DNA from: Limnanthes douglasii subsp. nivea
Lineage: Eukaryota; Streptophyta; Magnoliopsida; Brassicales; Limnanthaceae
Direction: 5' to 3'
Assembly: GCA_036936605.1 (NCBI GenBank)
Contig: JAUPFV010000001.1
Location: 119,668,771-119,732,770 of the forward strand
DNA length: 64,000 nucleotides
Both the position numbers and the translations under genes were made by a program. The number at the start of each line of letters is the position of its first letter. Within the stretch, counting starts at the first letter, position 1. The notes below the pieces were generated by a model. It did no database searches. It had not been told where the DNA came from and saw nothing but the letters and a program-made list of their open reading frames with translations. Of the stretch, positions 45,574 through 58,030 are shown piece by piece.

Positions 45574-48199
45574 TTAAACTGGAACATCACAAGTCCTCCG
45601 GTTATGGCCTGATTTCAAACATCGGCCACACCTCAACTGCTTGGTTGAGATTTCTCCTCTAGAAGGGATTCGCTTTTTCTTAGGCCTTCCGGAGCGTCTC
45701 TTAACATTCAGAGGCAGAACTTCAACAAAAGAAGGATCGTTAGCGCTGGACCCTTCGCCGAAATCAGTTATAGCTGGTATGCTGAAAGAGTAACTTTCCC
45801 TGTAATTCTTAACCGTAAAGAAGGGTTCTATTACAGTCAATGGATCTTGGTCAAGTATTTTAATGCCGCTAAAGCATGAGAACATGGAAAACACGCTTGT
45901 TGCCATGATCCGCAAGAACATTTGAAATCCAACAGATTAACAACAGCCACAGGATTCGAAAAGACTTCGAACATGGCGGTAGAGGACTTACGTACTACCC
46001 AAGTTCGGCACATGTCAACATTCTGCTTTAGCTTCTTCTCGTACTCGGGAACCAAATTAGTACTCCAGCTGAGACCTTCTTCGTGTCTCCATGAAACTTG
46101 AGTCATAAGCAAGACTCTAATCCAATCAATAAACTCAACAATTGGTAGGCCGCAATATTTTTTAATCTGATTGTTAAACGATTCAGCTGCAGTAGAAGCC
46201 ATAGAGCCGTATCGCTTCCCTTTTACGTAAGCCTGTGCATACTTTTCAGGGGGTAAATTTGTAAGAAAATCACTCATTCTGTCACCACCTTCACATAGAA
46301 AAACCGTTAGTATATCTTTAAAAATCTCTCGACTGGGAGCATAAGCAAGACAATGGAAGAAACTCAACATCATTTTTTTATAGTCTCTATTAGTATGTTC
46401 CAGTTTGGCTTTCAAATTCTGCATGAGATGGAAATAACAATACGCATGATAGCAGTTTGGATACAAGACAGAAACAACATTAACGATACCAGAATGACGG
46501 TCTGAAATAAATGTGATCTGGCGATCAAGAAAATGTGGTTTCAAACACCCCAAAAACCACATCCAATTGTCACAATCTTCAATATTAACTACACCAACAG
46601 CAACAGGGAATAGTCCTGGAAAAAGGCAGATCAAATGAACACTACAAAAGTACCCAAACGTTTAAAAATTGTAAACAATTCGCATGTTGTCCTGCTATAA
46701 TAATTCGCAACTTGTCATGCGAATTATGTGTAACATTTTAATTGCTCATACATGGGATTCGCAGCTTGTCATGCGAATTGTTTGTTACAACTTTAAATAA
46801 TACCTAATTCAAGCTGCGATGTAAGTACAGTTTCTGATAATACCTAATTCGCAGCCTCAAATGCAAAATGTTAAGATCACAACAACAAAAGGTTTGCATA
46901 TATAAGATGCGAACTGTTATAAAATCATTCGCATCCTCAAATGCGAAATGTTAAGATCACAACACAGCTTAATTCGCAGCCTCGGATGCGAATTGCATCA
47001 GCATTTTCACACAAAAACATCATTCAGATTAACTAGATAAATGTAACTAACCGTTGTTTCCGTCCTTTGCGACAGCAGTGAGCAATGTACCCTTGTACTT
47101 GCCATATAAGTGGGTTCCATCGACAAACAACATTGGAAGGCATGAATGAAAACCCCGAAGGGACGAACCGAATGCTACAAAACAACGCTTGAATCGGTTT
47201 CCAGCTGACAACTCCAACTGGCAGTCTGAAGTAATATCCCGGCTCTTCAAGCGTTTGAAGTATCCGCTTTGTAAACTAAAAGAACTTGAACTATCTTCGA
47301 AAACTTCCCTCCTAGCCTTCTCTAAAGAATTCCGTGACAACTATAAGAGATGTCATGACCATAATCTTGTTTGACAGTCGATTGCATGGTTTTGGCTGTC
47401 AACGAATGGCAGGTCCATAGAGAATCCTGAATTTCCTCTGCAATCAAATCTGATGTCAAATGCCTGTGCCGTTTATGCTTATGCTTCTGGGAGAAAACAG
47501 GACTGCAAGTATGGTGCGGAACATACTTCTTGATCGTCATCAAGCCAGTGCTGGAATCAATAGATGCATAAAGCCTCCATTTGCACCCCCTTGTGAACTT
47601 ATTTTCACAATAAGTAGTGATTTTATTTGCTGTGTTGTGCATGTATTTGAAAGAAAAACCATGCTCTAACGCAAACGTGCACAAAGATAACCTCAGACCG
47701 ACAACACCTTCTTCAAAAGCTTGACCCACTCCTGTAATAGCATCAGCCCAACCAGCAGTATCAAGTTGTTTTTTCTCTGATCAGAATTAACTAAACCGTT
47801 ACTACTCTCCCCGCTAACTAGTTGATTGAGAGATGTTTCTCCCAAAATCAAGCTACGCTCTTTACGCTTTACACCATAATCCTTACCACCAGAGCTCTTA
47901 TCAACAGAACTCTTATTACCAGAACCCTTATCGAAGACGTGTTGTTCTATGAGAAAACTAACCCGTTTTAAACGCTCCAAATCAAGATATAACACCAACC
48001 CAACAAAATCATTCTGGTTATTAAAGAAACAATTATTGTGATCCCTGCAAGAGTAGGTAATTAGGTAGTCACCTGTGGCAAGCTCCTCCCATGTGTTGTC
48101 CACATAAGCTTGGATACTTTAAAAGCTTTCAAACTCCGTGAAAGGCACAGTTACGGTTTGGTGACCATATTTAAAAATACAAACTCGTGATTTGGACAT
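45574..48199 (-). pseudogene. MULE transposase (MURA-like), decayed
   Basis: Reads right to left from ATG 48199. Features in order: N-terminal region; a MuDR/FAR1-like Cys/His segment (CKWRLYASID...HHTC); the DDE core with D in FVDGTHLYGKY (47119-47121), D in FISDRHSGI (46500-46502), the C-x2-H in CYFHLMQN and E in AAESFNNQIKK (46182-46184); a SWIM-like CSCG...CSHA; and a C-terminal CCHC knuckle CGRCLKSGHNRRTC. One intron, 46616-47051, joins D-G-N-N-G to L-F-P-V-A-V-G. Breaks: TAA near 48120, a lost base near 47780, a frame change near 47325-47340 and a shift near 45865. The catalytic residues survive but the frame does not. Confidence 0.85.
46670..47000. repeat. TTCGCA/TGCGAA motif cluster H (transposase intron)
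   Basis: Six TTCGCA and five TGCGAA confined to the only transposase intron seen (46616-47051); perfect pairs as in cluster A. Confidence 0.9.
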
Positions 48200-48269
48200 C
48201 TCTTACCCTGGACAGAACAAGTTATTAGTTATTAGTCACAAAAACTATGTGCAAATTATTTACTACTGC

Positions 48270-48720
48270 ATCAAACAATTCGCATCCTATCTTGCGAATT
48301 GTGTATACCTACATCGAGCAATTCGCATCCTGTCCTTATACTTGTTTGTCAAAAAAGTCCTGATATTTGTTTTGAAATAAAATACTTTAAAAAGTTCTAG
48401 ATAGTTCACATCATAGCATGCGAAACGTAAAAGCAACTAAAAAAGTACTGATATTTGTTTGAAAATGCAATACTTTGGAGTCCTACATAGTTCGCATCAT
48501 AACATGCGAACTGTGTAGAAAATTAACTAAAAAGTCATGGTATTTGTTTGAGCATACAGTACTCTAGAGTTTCACATAGTTCGCATCCTAACATGCGAAA
48601 CGTATGTAAAATTTGAACTTCGTTCATGTGATTCGCATGTCACCATGAGAATTGATCATACAATTAGCATCTTTCTCATCGAATACACCAAACAATTCGC
48701 ATCTTGAGTGTAAGGCCTAG
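48270..48720. repeat. TTCGCA/TGCGAA motif cluster I (upstream of transposase)
   Basis: Six TTCGCA and four TGCGAA in the 5' region of the transposase gene, interleaved with TGATATTTGTTTG motifs at about 75-bp spacing. Confidence 0.88.
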
Positions 48721-49221
48721 ACAACTAAAACTCGTAATCTAAACATGAAATAAAAAACTAAAGCACTACAAAATTAGTATATAACATCAGAAAACAAGGA
48801 CATAATTATATAACGAACAATATTAACAAAACAATAACAGATCACTATAACAAACAAAAACAGAGAAAAGCTCGAAATCAGGCAATGTCGTCTAAAAACA
48901 GTAGAATAGAACCTATTCCAACAGAGAAAACCAATAAATAACTTCGAAATCGGTAGGTAATTACCTGAAAAGCAAGCAACACGATTACTTGTAAGCCAAC
49001 AAATTCCAAAAAACCACGATTAACTCCTGTACGTAGAAAACAGTGGTTAGACAGGTCTAACACCACAACCTACATAAATAAACAAACCTTCAGCAGCTTC
49101 CGATCACCGGAAAATGTGATTTCAACCGGTCTTCGTGGTGGTTCGTAGGGTTAGGTGGTTAGAGCGGCTAACAAATTCAAATCTTCAAAAAGCTAGAAAA
49201 AATAGAAAGAAAACAAAAAAT

Positions 49222-49238
49222 TATGTTTATATAGTGGG
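49222..49238 (-). promoter_or_regulatory. TATA box of the MULE transposase gene
   Basis: Minus strand CCACTATATAAAC just inside the right inverted repeat, as is usual for MULEs, whose terminal repeats carry the promoters. Confidence 0.45.
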
Positions 49239-49269
49239 TTAAGGGTAATTAGGGTATTAAAATAATATT

Positions 49270-49382
49270 AGGTTGTAAGTGACAATAAGGTAGTTGAGTT
49301 GGATATTAAGTAACAATTGATCAAACCTTGGGTAGTAAGTGACAATTGAATAGTTGAGTGGGTACTTTATGTGCAATTTCCC
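49270..49382 (-). repeat. Right terminal inverted repeat of MULE
   Basis: Read on the minus strand from 49382: GGGAAATTGCACATAAAG, then CCCACTCAACTATT, ACTACCCAA and TTGTTACTTAAT, matching the left end with roughly two thirds identity. Confidence 0.85.
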
Positions 49383-49391
49383 GGATAAAAA

Positions 49392-49920
49392 AAGGTCCAA
49401 CACATACCGTTTTGTTCCATTTAAAACGGATTACACTTTGCCGTTTTTTGTTTAAATAAATTTAGTGGTGACTAGAATTCCACTGTGATCTATCGTTGTG
49501 ATCTAATTGATCTAATTTGGTTGCGACTGAAATTTCGTTGCAATCTAATTCCGTTCTGGTTTGTCGTGATTAATTTAATATATTAAATAATTTTTTAGTT
49601 CCGTAATGTATATTTTTAATTTATTTGATATTTTTTATTTTTTTAGATATTATTTTTAATTATTTTCAATAAGTTATTAGATCTTCTAATGTTAAATGAC
49701 CATTTTTCTGAATAAGTTTGGTCGAATAGAAAAACTAACAATACGAAAGATAATGAAAATATAATAAAATTAATTTTTAATACGAAATATAAAATCAACC
49801 AGGTAAATAAAATGTTTAATATTCACATGTTATCATAATCTTTCCATATAATTTCAATACTAGTTTTTATATCATCATTTGTTGCATTAATATCAGTTGT
49901 AGTTAAATGAATATCCCACG
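49392..49920. other. Intergenic, right flank of MULE
   Basis: AT-rich, no gene or clear element seen. Confidence 0.5.
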
Positions 49921-50334
49921 TGAGTGAAGGTCCGGTAAAGTCGGCATGTGCTTATAAAAGAAGAGCATTTTTATATTCACCAAAGTGTTGATCATAAACC
50001 CAGACTCATTTAGCCTCACACTGAAATCTTGGAAGTAGTTAAGAGCACAATGTTGGTAATCATTAAAATTGGTTTAGAACTCTTGATGAAGCAAACTCAA
50101 TTGTTGAAAGGTGTCCTTCATTCGACAGTGCCTTGCATATATTTTCTTTAATATCTCACGTTCGATATGTATCCTCCTCCTACTACTAATAGAACTACTA
50201 AGTCCTTTATATTCATGGCATATGTCAGGCATATAGGCTTTTTCAAAATGTTGATACACCTCCCACTTCGACCAGCTGCGTTGATTATAAGTATATATAT
50301 CTTTTGATTTTATAGTAAAATTTTTCATATTCAA
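49921..50334 (-). pseudogene. Unrecognised coding remnant
   Basis: Minus-strand ATG 50334 gives 86 codons without low-complexity runs (QRSWSKWEVYQHFEKAYMPD, then CHEYKGLSSSISSRRRIHIE) to a stop at 50074. After the stop the same frame continues protein-like (NFNDYQHCALNYFQDFSVRL, LVNIKMLFFYKHMPTLPDLH) to about 49921. Looks like the decayed end of a real protein-coding gene. I cannot name the family. Confidence 0.4.
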
Positions 50335-51420
50335 ACTTTATATGAAATTGAGTTCTCAACATATTCACTAACATCTATCCTTTTTTTCACAAGCAAATGA
50401 GGTATCAACATCCCATAATGTAGATATGTTTTCTAGACAATTATTATCCATATGCTTAATCATCAAATTGGGTAAAGTTATGGGTTCATCTTACAATAGT
50501 GCAATGATTACAAATGTTTGTATATAAGTTGATAAGGAAATAGATTTTCGATGACTCAAATGTAAAAGAATTAAACTTGTTATGATAGATTGTATAATCA
50601 GACGAGAGAATTAGAACTTTATATTTTAGTCATGGACTAAAGTGTAATTAACCTTTTTTGTAGTTGTTAGATTTAAAGCTAAGTCTTTGCGCCTCTATAT
50701 AAAGGCCAAGACTGATCAAATAAATGATCTGACTTTTTGAGATAGATCATTCTTATAACTTGATTTTCTCTCTCTAAAATCTATTTCTCTCTTTACATTC
50801 TAACTTCTCTCAATTTTACTTAGTTAATCCAAATATCAACTCACCATAAGTATCATATGAATCTTTGTTATTAACCACAAGAAAACAATCATTAATTAAC
50901 TTCATTGTTAATATCATTTGTAAAATAAAGAACGATCTAGTTATGATGTATAAGATGAAAAACAAATAAAATAAAGTGTAATGCAAAGTTAATATAAAAG
51001 ACTTAATAAATAGAATATTATGCTTCAGCCTAGATGTGCTACGATCCAGTGCGCTTCAGATTAGAGTTGTGCTTCTGATTAGTTTGCTTTGACCACCCTG
51101 CTCCGGCCAACATACTTCAACCAGTCTTGCTTCGACTCAACCCTTATTACCTTTAACCCAATGGCCACAAATCTTATACAACTTATATTATCCCTTAGGA
51201 TTAGTAGACATGTCTACAACTAAGTCACAACTCAAACCACATCAATTTTTAATAGTTCTAACCTATATATGTAACGGTGTATCCAACATTCATGTAGTAC
51301 TTCAACGATACCTCTGTTGACAAGTTGAGCCTACACCTAATTTGTTTTTACCTATGCTTCTAGTAACTATATCATCTGTTGCATCTACTATTTCTACTCA
51401 TTAGAGACCAGCTCACCTGC
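50335..51420. other. Intergenic, no gene seen
   Basis: Contains a plant promoter-like or LTR-like stretch CTCTATATAAAGGCC near 50693-50707 followed by a CT-rich leader. Possibly part of the Copia remnant to the right, but no terminal repeat was found. Confidence 0.4.
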
Positions 51421-51429
51421 ATCTTAAAC

Positions 51430-52090
51430 TTGAACTAGTCTCATGCAGTTCATGAGCTTTGGAATCGACAATACCTTCGTAAGAGCACCTGAAGGGTTTT
51501 CATCGCTACCAATCTTAACCACATTCACTTTCTCATTCATCACCAAAACTCTAATAAAATACATCTTAATGTCTACATGTTTAGTTCATTCATAGAACTT
51601 CAGATTTCTCATCAAATGAATAGCACCCATCTTATCACATAACATAACCACATCTTGCTCCACACCTGTAAGTTCACTTAACAATATCTTCAGCCAAGTA
51701 GCTTCCATCAAGGATTCCATATCATTCATATATTAGGCTTTGGTAGATGACAAATCAATAACCTCTTGAATAAAATACTTCTAGCTTGCCACTTCTCAAA
51801 GTATAGTAAACATATAACCTAAAGTAGACTTCCTTGTATCGAGGTAGCCCGCGTTATCAGAGTCCATATACCTCTTCATCAATATATCACTAATATTCTT
51901 CTGATTGTAACACAATCATACAATAGTTGAGCCTTTCAAGTATCTCATGAGCCACTCGAGTGCATGCTAATGCAGCTTTTCCAGATTCAACATGAATATA
52001 CTCAAAACACTTACCACACAGGCAAGATCATGCCTCGTGCAAATCATAACATATATAATGCTACCAATAACATTAGTATAATTTATTCTA
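51430..52090 (-). pseudogene. Ty1/Copia polyprotein remnant (RNase H part)
   Basis: On the minus strand, with stops, the Copia RNase H region is recognisable in order: GSIIYVMICTRHDLACVV, L-E-W-L-M-R-Y-L-K-G-S, YMDSDNAGYLDTRKSTLGYM, TKHVDIKMYFIR and DENPSGALTK. Gag, protease, integrase and most of the reverse transcriptase are missing. Old and inactive. Confidence 0.7.
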
Positions 52091-52099
52091 TGCATATAA

Positions 52100-54244
52100 T
52101 TTTTATCTGATGTCAAAACACCTAGGTAGATGTTTAGAGAGGATTTTTGAAGACAAGGGTAACTGCCTCTAATTATGTCCTTGACTGAACATGTGATCCT
52201 TGGAAAAAATCATAGGCTCAAATTGAACTGCGAATTGGTCACTCAATAAGTGTTCTATGCTATGGTCAGCTGACCTCTTTATCTTTCCCTCACATTCTTT
52301 CAATTTTTCCATTGGACCATCGATTCATTTTCTTTAATGAAAAATTATGTTTACTCGACTTATGGTGTTTTTAAAAATATCTTTTAGACTGAAGCTTTAC
52401 TTTATTTTTCTTACGAAAATGGTAATTGCTCAAAGAAGAGGAGGAGATTTATGATTCTATTGTAGAGCCATCAATAGACTCTAAAGAGCTGGAATAATGT
52501 TTAACTCGATACTCTTTTTAAATTTCTTGGTAGGTTTTGGGAGACTGGCATCCTAACCGTGCTTCAGATTATGTTGGGGGTTATTACACGGCTCATCAGA
52601 TTTTGGATAGTATGGTGGAATATTTCACACCAAATTTCTTTTAGCTTGTCTCTGGGCTCTTAATGCTTCGATTTCACCTCATAATTGATCTCGTTACTCT
52701 TTTATGAGAAGTCTTTCTTCAGTATTGTTATTCATGTATGATGTATGCACCTGCTCTTCTTTGAGTCTAAACTCTTTATTTTTGAGAGGAGGGTCTATCT
52801 GCATATCATGATCCATATTCCAAAGAATTGCGAAGGTGAATTTAATACGTTAGGTTTTGGATTTTGTTTTCTGGGTACCTTACTCGACCCGCTCTCACCA
52901 TGGTAGCCAATCTGATATGGTTTAAATTGGTTGATAAGTTATTTAGGTAATTTTGTAGTGATATAATAAGTAGAAAGTAGAGAGAATACTGAGCTACTAT
53001 ATTAAATTCTTAAATATATAAAGTCCAACCTCTTTAAATTTTATTCCTCGGAGCATTTATAGGATGATTTTGGGTTAACGAGCTACACAGGATGGGTCAA
53101 TCCCAAAGACCACAAAAGCCCATAAACGGTTATTTATTTATACATTTTCCAAAAATAATTAGTATGGAAGCAACAAACACACAGTTGAGTCAAAATGTAA
53201 AAATATAGTGTCAGAGTAACATTTATCTTAGGTCTCGATTTCCCCATTGAAGAAATCCAATCCTATCATTTCTACCACACTCAAATATTTTTGATCCCCA
53301 TCAATTGCAACATATCTGATTTTGGTGTTTTGATAGTTGTTGCTCTTTCCCTTATCCGAGCAGGTTCGAATGATATGTCACTTCATTATGTATGTCTAAC
53401 AAATTACTTTTGAATCCATCCAAAACAATAAGAATGCTTGCACTCTATGTGTTACAAAAGTAACAAAAAATTAAAACTTTTCTTAAATATTACAAAATTT
53501 GATTCTTAAAAATCCTCAATATTTTAAGGGACATATAATGAAAATTATTATAATTTTTAGACTCGTAAAAATAAAATATCAAGTTTATATATATATAATA
53601 TTGTGATTTTATCGTTTCGATGCCCTTGAATGAAGGGAAATCCCTTCGTTCTTTACCATTTTTGGGACGAGATAAAACAATAACCTTATCGTGATGGGTC
53701 GAAAAACTCATCGTGTCTAACCATCTTGGTTTTATCGTTCCCGTGAGGGTATCATGACCATGATACCCTGACCAGACATTTTGAATCCCATCATGACTCG
53801 ACATGTTTGTCATTCATAGTTGTAGTTGACCGTAGAGGTGCAATGGAAGTACTAATATACTGATATCGGTAATATACCGATGTACATACTTTTTTCTTTA
53901 GTTTTTTCGCTATGTTTTGGTTTTAATTTTCATAATTTGGTATTATACGAAGTAATTGATACTAGTGAAGTTACTTATGATTAGGATATCGATTTTAGTA
54001 ATTTGCTTACTACAAAAGTCTATTATACCCAACAGGAATACGTTGATTGTGTTCCGAAAACCATGAATAACAATGACTTGGTTATTATATTTAGACGTGA
54101 AAATACGAATGATGCCCCGTGTGCAAAGGTAAATCATTGTTTTGTCAGATTGTGTATTGTGGAAGCTGTAGGTTGGGAAATAATGATTATTTCTCGTTGT
54201 AGAAGATAAAAGAAGATCTAAAATATGTAACAACGCGGTCGTCG
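52100..54244. other. Intergenic, no gene seen
   Basis: No coding region that I trust. Around 53040-53120 the sequence resembles an LTR or untranslated region (GGGTTAACGAGC, AAGCCCATAAACGG) but no partner repeat is visible. Confidence 0.4.
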
Positions 54245-54252
54245 ATCACGAA

Positions 54253-55202
54253 ACCGCGGGTACCCGACCCGAGCCGACCTGATGGAATGAGTTATGGGTT
54301 TTAAAAATTTCTCACAAATTGGTTGCTGGTTTAAAAATCTACTACTTGTTGGGTCTGGATGGGTTATGGGTTTAAAAAATTTCCCACGGGTACCGAACCC
54401 GAACCCGACCCACTGGATAAACCTAACGGATACCCGCTAAATTAATTATATAAAAAAATATTATTTATTATTATTTATTAAAATTTAAAATAAAGTTATT
54501 AGTATTAGTATATGTATTCTTTAATACCAAAACTATATATTATTTTCTAATATATACAATATATTTTGAAAAATATTCTTCTACACATTAAATTTGATTT
54601 TTCAGTTTCTTTCTTTTAATCGATATAATATATTATTAATTAAATTAAAAAATATTACTAACATATACCAAAAGTATATACTAATTATTAATAACATAGC
54701 AAAAATACAAAATATTTTCTAATTATCACTAGATATAGTATATTTAAAAAAATATCATTCTAGATTTAAATATTACTATTATTAATTAAATTATAAAATG
54801 ATTTACTAACATATACCAAAACCATATATTAATTATTAATAACATAACAAAAATACAAAACTTGTGCTAATTATTATTACATGTAGTCTTTTGTTTTTAA
54901 AATATATAATTATGGATTTAAATATTAAATTTTATTCTTCAATTTCTTTTTTATAATTTTTTTCTAATAATATTATTATTAATCTAATTAAAAAATGTTT
55001 ACTAACCCGCGAGTAGTTTTTTAAAAAAAACATAGATTTGATAGGTACCCGCAGATAGGTACCCGAACCCGGGGGTTCAGGTGTGAGAAAAAGTATTGTT
55101 ACCCGACGGATACAGATTATGGTATGAGTTTGGAAAAATATAGACGAGATGGGTTACAGGTTTAGTTATACTCTCTCACATCCCGACCCAATTGCTATCC
55201 TT
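54253..55202. mobile_element. hAT-like MITE with (TACCCGA) ends, 950 bp
   Basis: Flanked by a perfect 8-bp duplication ATCACGAA (54245-54252 and 55203-55210). Both ends are rich in GGTACCCG / CCCGACCC; the right end ...CCCGACCCAATTGCTATCC is typical of plant hAT MITEs. The left end lacks the matching GGATAGCAATTGGG and begins ACCGCGGGTACCCG, so the ends are unequal. AT-rich centre, no gene. Confidence 0.65.
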
Positions 55203-55210
55203 ATCACGAA

Positions 55211-55989
55211 GTGACCGATTTAAGCGAATTCGTTTGATATTACGTGCACGTTTTTTAGAACTATATGTTGTTGTAATATGTTTGTGCTAAGAACGTATTT
55301 GTTTAATGTATTCTTTATATTTTATTTTGCTAATAATATGAAAACATCGAACTTAACTCGATAATTAAACATTAAAATAAAAGACAAAATAGTAAATATA
55401 ATAACTTAAGAACATAAAATGAACACAAAACATTATTAAACATGAACGACAAGAACATACATAATTTTAGTTATAATCATACCCTTCATTAAATCCATAT
55501 CCTTCAACAATGTGCAATTCATTTTTGCATCCTATTTTTCAACGATTTACTCTTCCACATAGTCACAACATATTTTTGGTCATGAAATTAATAATTTTCA
55601 AATTGAACGAGTTCAACACCTTATTTCTAACTCCATATGAGAGGTTTAAAACCCGAACCATTGGTTTTGATTTTAAATATTTGTACATGGTAGATACTTC
55701 TTCACGACTACGTGGAGGCAGAGGTAGAGGTCCTGTACGCCCATACACGCAATACATTATACACACAAGTTCATTAAAAACATATCGTAGTATCCTCCAA
55801 ACTCGTTCTTTTCACATACTTGACGACTTGCAATAAATGGTTGTCTTTTTCGGGAGTCCATTCCATCTCGAAAAAAATTATAAGTTTGATAATTTATGCT
55901 ATTTTGGTAGATTAAAAAGTATAATATGCTTGAGTATATTTTTATTTGAGAAATGAATAATCAAATTGACATGAGTTTTTAGTTGGTGG
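55211..55989. other. Intergenic, possible 3' tail of the mobile-domain pseudogene
   Basis: Minus strand near 55690-55740 has an RGR-rich coding-like stretch that could be the C-terminus of the pseudogene to the right; too broken to assign. Confidence 0.35.
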
Positions 55990-57660
55990 GAATTGCAAGT
56001 TGGCGATAAAATTAATGGCCAACGTAGTTGCCGTATATATTTTTTGTACCGAGTTATCTCAGACTTACATTATCTGGCAATGATAGTTCTATATTTCTTG
56101 GGAAGTAAATAATTACGTTAATCATCCCAATTTGACATCCTGCAATGGTATCGGTTGTGTTTCCCTTCTTAATATTAAGTATAGCTTCTTGAGGAGACGT
56201 CGGTTTGTCCTTTATAATGCCAAATTTCCGCATCACTCGATTCGACATATATCCTTCCATGGTCCACATCATCCGAATATGATAGACATAAGTCATGAAC
56301 TATTATACCATGAAGCAAGCTCTCATGTCCACATACGTCCCAAAGATAACCCACTAAAAATCGTACACAAAAGTTTGCAAACTACAAACAATCATACACT
56401 AATGCTACATATTCCAAAGTATGGTCATAGAAAACATGTTTCCACCGAACTAACACATATTTCAGGTTTAGTAAAAGTAAAAGAACAAAAGAATAACAAC
56501 TTAATAGTCAAACCTTTGTCCGTGAAATGAGTAGTAGTGTCGCGGTAGGCGTTTTTTGGCCGTACATTCACGCTCGTAAGTCTATTTAACAACCAGCTAA
56601 TAAGCGTCAATTTTGATATGTTAAATTTATCATTCACTTGAGGGAGAAAAGATGAAATATGGTCGTAGATTCATCGATCTAACATATAATAAAGCCATAA
56701 AGAGTTTTTTAAGACTTTGACACTTCTTCCAAACCATGATATAGTTCCACCAACGCACATATCCCCCATGCTATATCCGACAATAGTTCTATGTCCTCTA
56801 AAAATGCGAGTATGTTTGTATTTACAGACTTCTGATTGGTATCAAAGAAAATTGTACTACCAGATAAATATATTCAATACACGCGTGCAACATACAAGAA
56901 CATATCTCTTGTCTGATTCAGATTTAAATCCATATACACAACACTTGTAACAACCATAAGCCATCTCAGACCAAACTCAACTCCTCTTTGATTCTCTAGC
57001 TCTTCATTGACAACATTTGATGTAACTCGCAAGAAACAACACAATGGTCATATGCATATTCAAAAGTAGTGCTCCCATCGAATATTACTATCATGCCTTC
57101 CATCGAGAGCCTATAGTAACATACAGTCTTTGAGAGTGATAGTCATCTCTCCGAAGTAGAATTAGAATGTATTTATCTCATTTTGTCATCGGATTAATGA
57201 AAACCTCATTAAACTAGGCATTTGTGTTAAGCTTATTCAGATGATCAATAAGATACCTGAATAAAGTCTCGACCAACAAATTCTTAATCCCAATTTGATT
57301 ATTCATGTCTTATTTTTGTAAAACTCTATATATAGCCTTGACGTTTGTACCAGTACGGGCCTTTAAAAATAAAAACAAATTAAATAATTATTTTAATTTG
57401 TTAAATATAGATATAAACCAAGTTATAAATATATATAATTATCATTAAACTTGCCCTCGTGAGAAAAAATGTTGTAGGCCTCTGTTGAGTGTAATCCGAA
57501 AAAAATCGAATGGTTTTGGTCCAATAATAGATTTTTTACTTCCTCGCTATCTCCTTCAATATGCTCTATTGAAATGTCGATCTCCTCGTTTAAAATTTTT
57601 ATCGTAGTCGTGGTTAGATGATTTATGATGAATAGATTCACGTTGACTAGATCAACCACT
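55990..57660 (-). pseudogene. Plant mobile domain (PMD / MAIN-like) pseudogene
   Basis: Minus strand: YFGEMTITLKDCMLL near 57090-57150 matches the PMD hallmark (F.FGEMTITLQDV..LLGL), preceded by a segment like a broken L-V-E-R-W-R-P-E-T-N-T-F-H. Near the C-terminal side is NRVMRKFGIIKDKPTSP (about 56190-56240), as in the VMRQFG..Q..P segment of PMD proteins. Many stops between. PMD proteins occur both as host factors for silencing/genome stability (MAIN, MAIL1) and inside transposons; this one is dead. Confidence 0.6.
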
Positions 57661-58022
57661 CATTTTTATAACCTTTTTCATGGTATTTTGTTTAAAGGCT
57701 TAATACTTGGTTCGCCAAAAAATCCATTCCATATGAGCTCTTTCCCTTTAGTCTGAATTGGCTTAGTGGTATGAGTTGAATAATCAACGGTATGAGGCAA
57801 ATCTGAATGATAAAAAAAATTGAGCTACCAGTTTGGAATCTTTTTGTACACAAATATTTTTTCACGTGTTTTTTTTATCACAAACTACACATGATTTTTC
57901 AACATGAATAGCCATAACATCTTTCCGACCGATCACTTTACATTGGCCTGCTAAAAAATTAGTTAATAAGTAAGTAAGTAAGTGGATAATATGAAACTTT
58001 TCCAACCGCTATTGCATGTGTT
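57661..58022. other. Intergenic, no gene seen
   Basis: AT-rich sequence between the mobile-domain pseudogene and the MITE. Confidence 0.4.
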
Positions 58023-58030
58023 ATGTACTA

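Larger units (their letters stand above)
38048..49382. mobile_element. Complete MULE carrying a Ulp1-like gene, 11,335 bp
   Basis: Bounded by a perfect 9-bp duplication GGATAAAAA (38039-38047 and 49383-49391), the length expected of Mutator-like elements. The ends are diverged inverted repeats of about 100 bp. Inside are a Ulp1-like gene and a small gene on the plus strand and a MULE transposase on the minus strand. MULEs carrying Ulp1-type proteases are known in plants (the Kaonashi group). All three genes show stops or frameshifts, so this copy is probably no longer autonomous, but the intact flanking duplication and recognisable ends suggest moderate age. Confidence 0.92.

Noticed and set aside
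38735..48720. CRISPR-like array of regularly repeated palindromes
   Set aside because: Spacing is irregular, motifs occur in both orientations and inside introns of a eukaryotic transposon; no cas genes.
53490..53813. 107-codon minus-strand frame
   Set aside because: Built on short local palindromes (for example GGTATCATGACCATGATACC) and AT-rich sequence; no recognisable features.
56132..56530. 132-codon plus-strand frame
   Set aside because: Antisense of the plant-mobile-domain pseudogene; His-rich composition is an artefact of the reverse frame.
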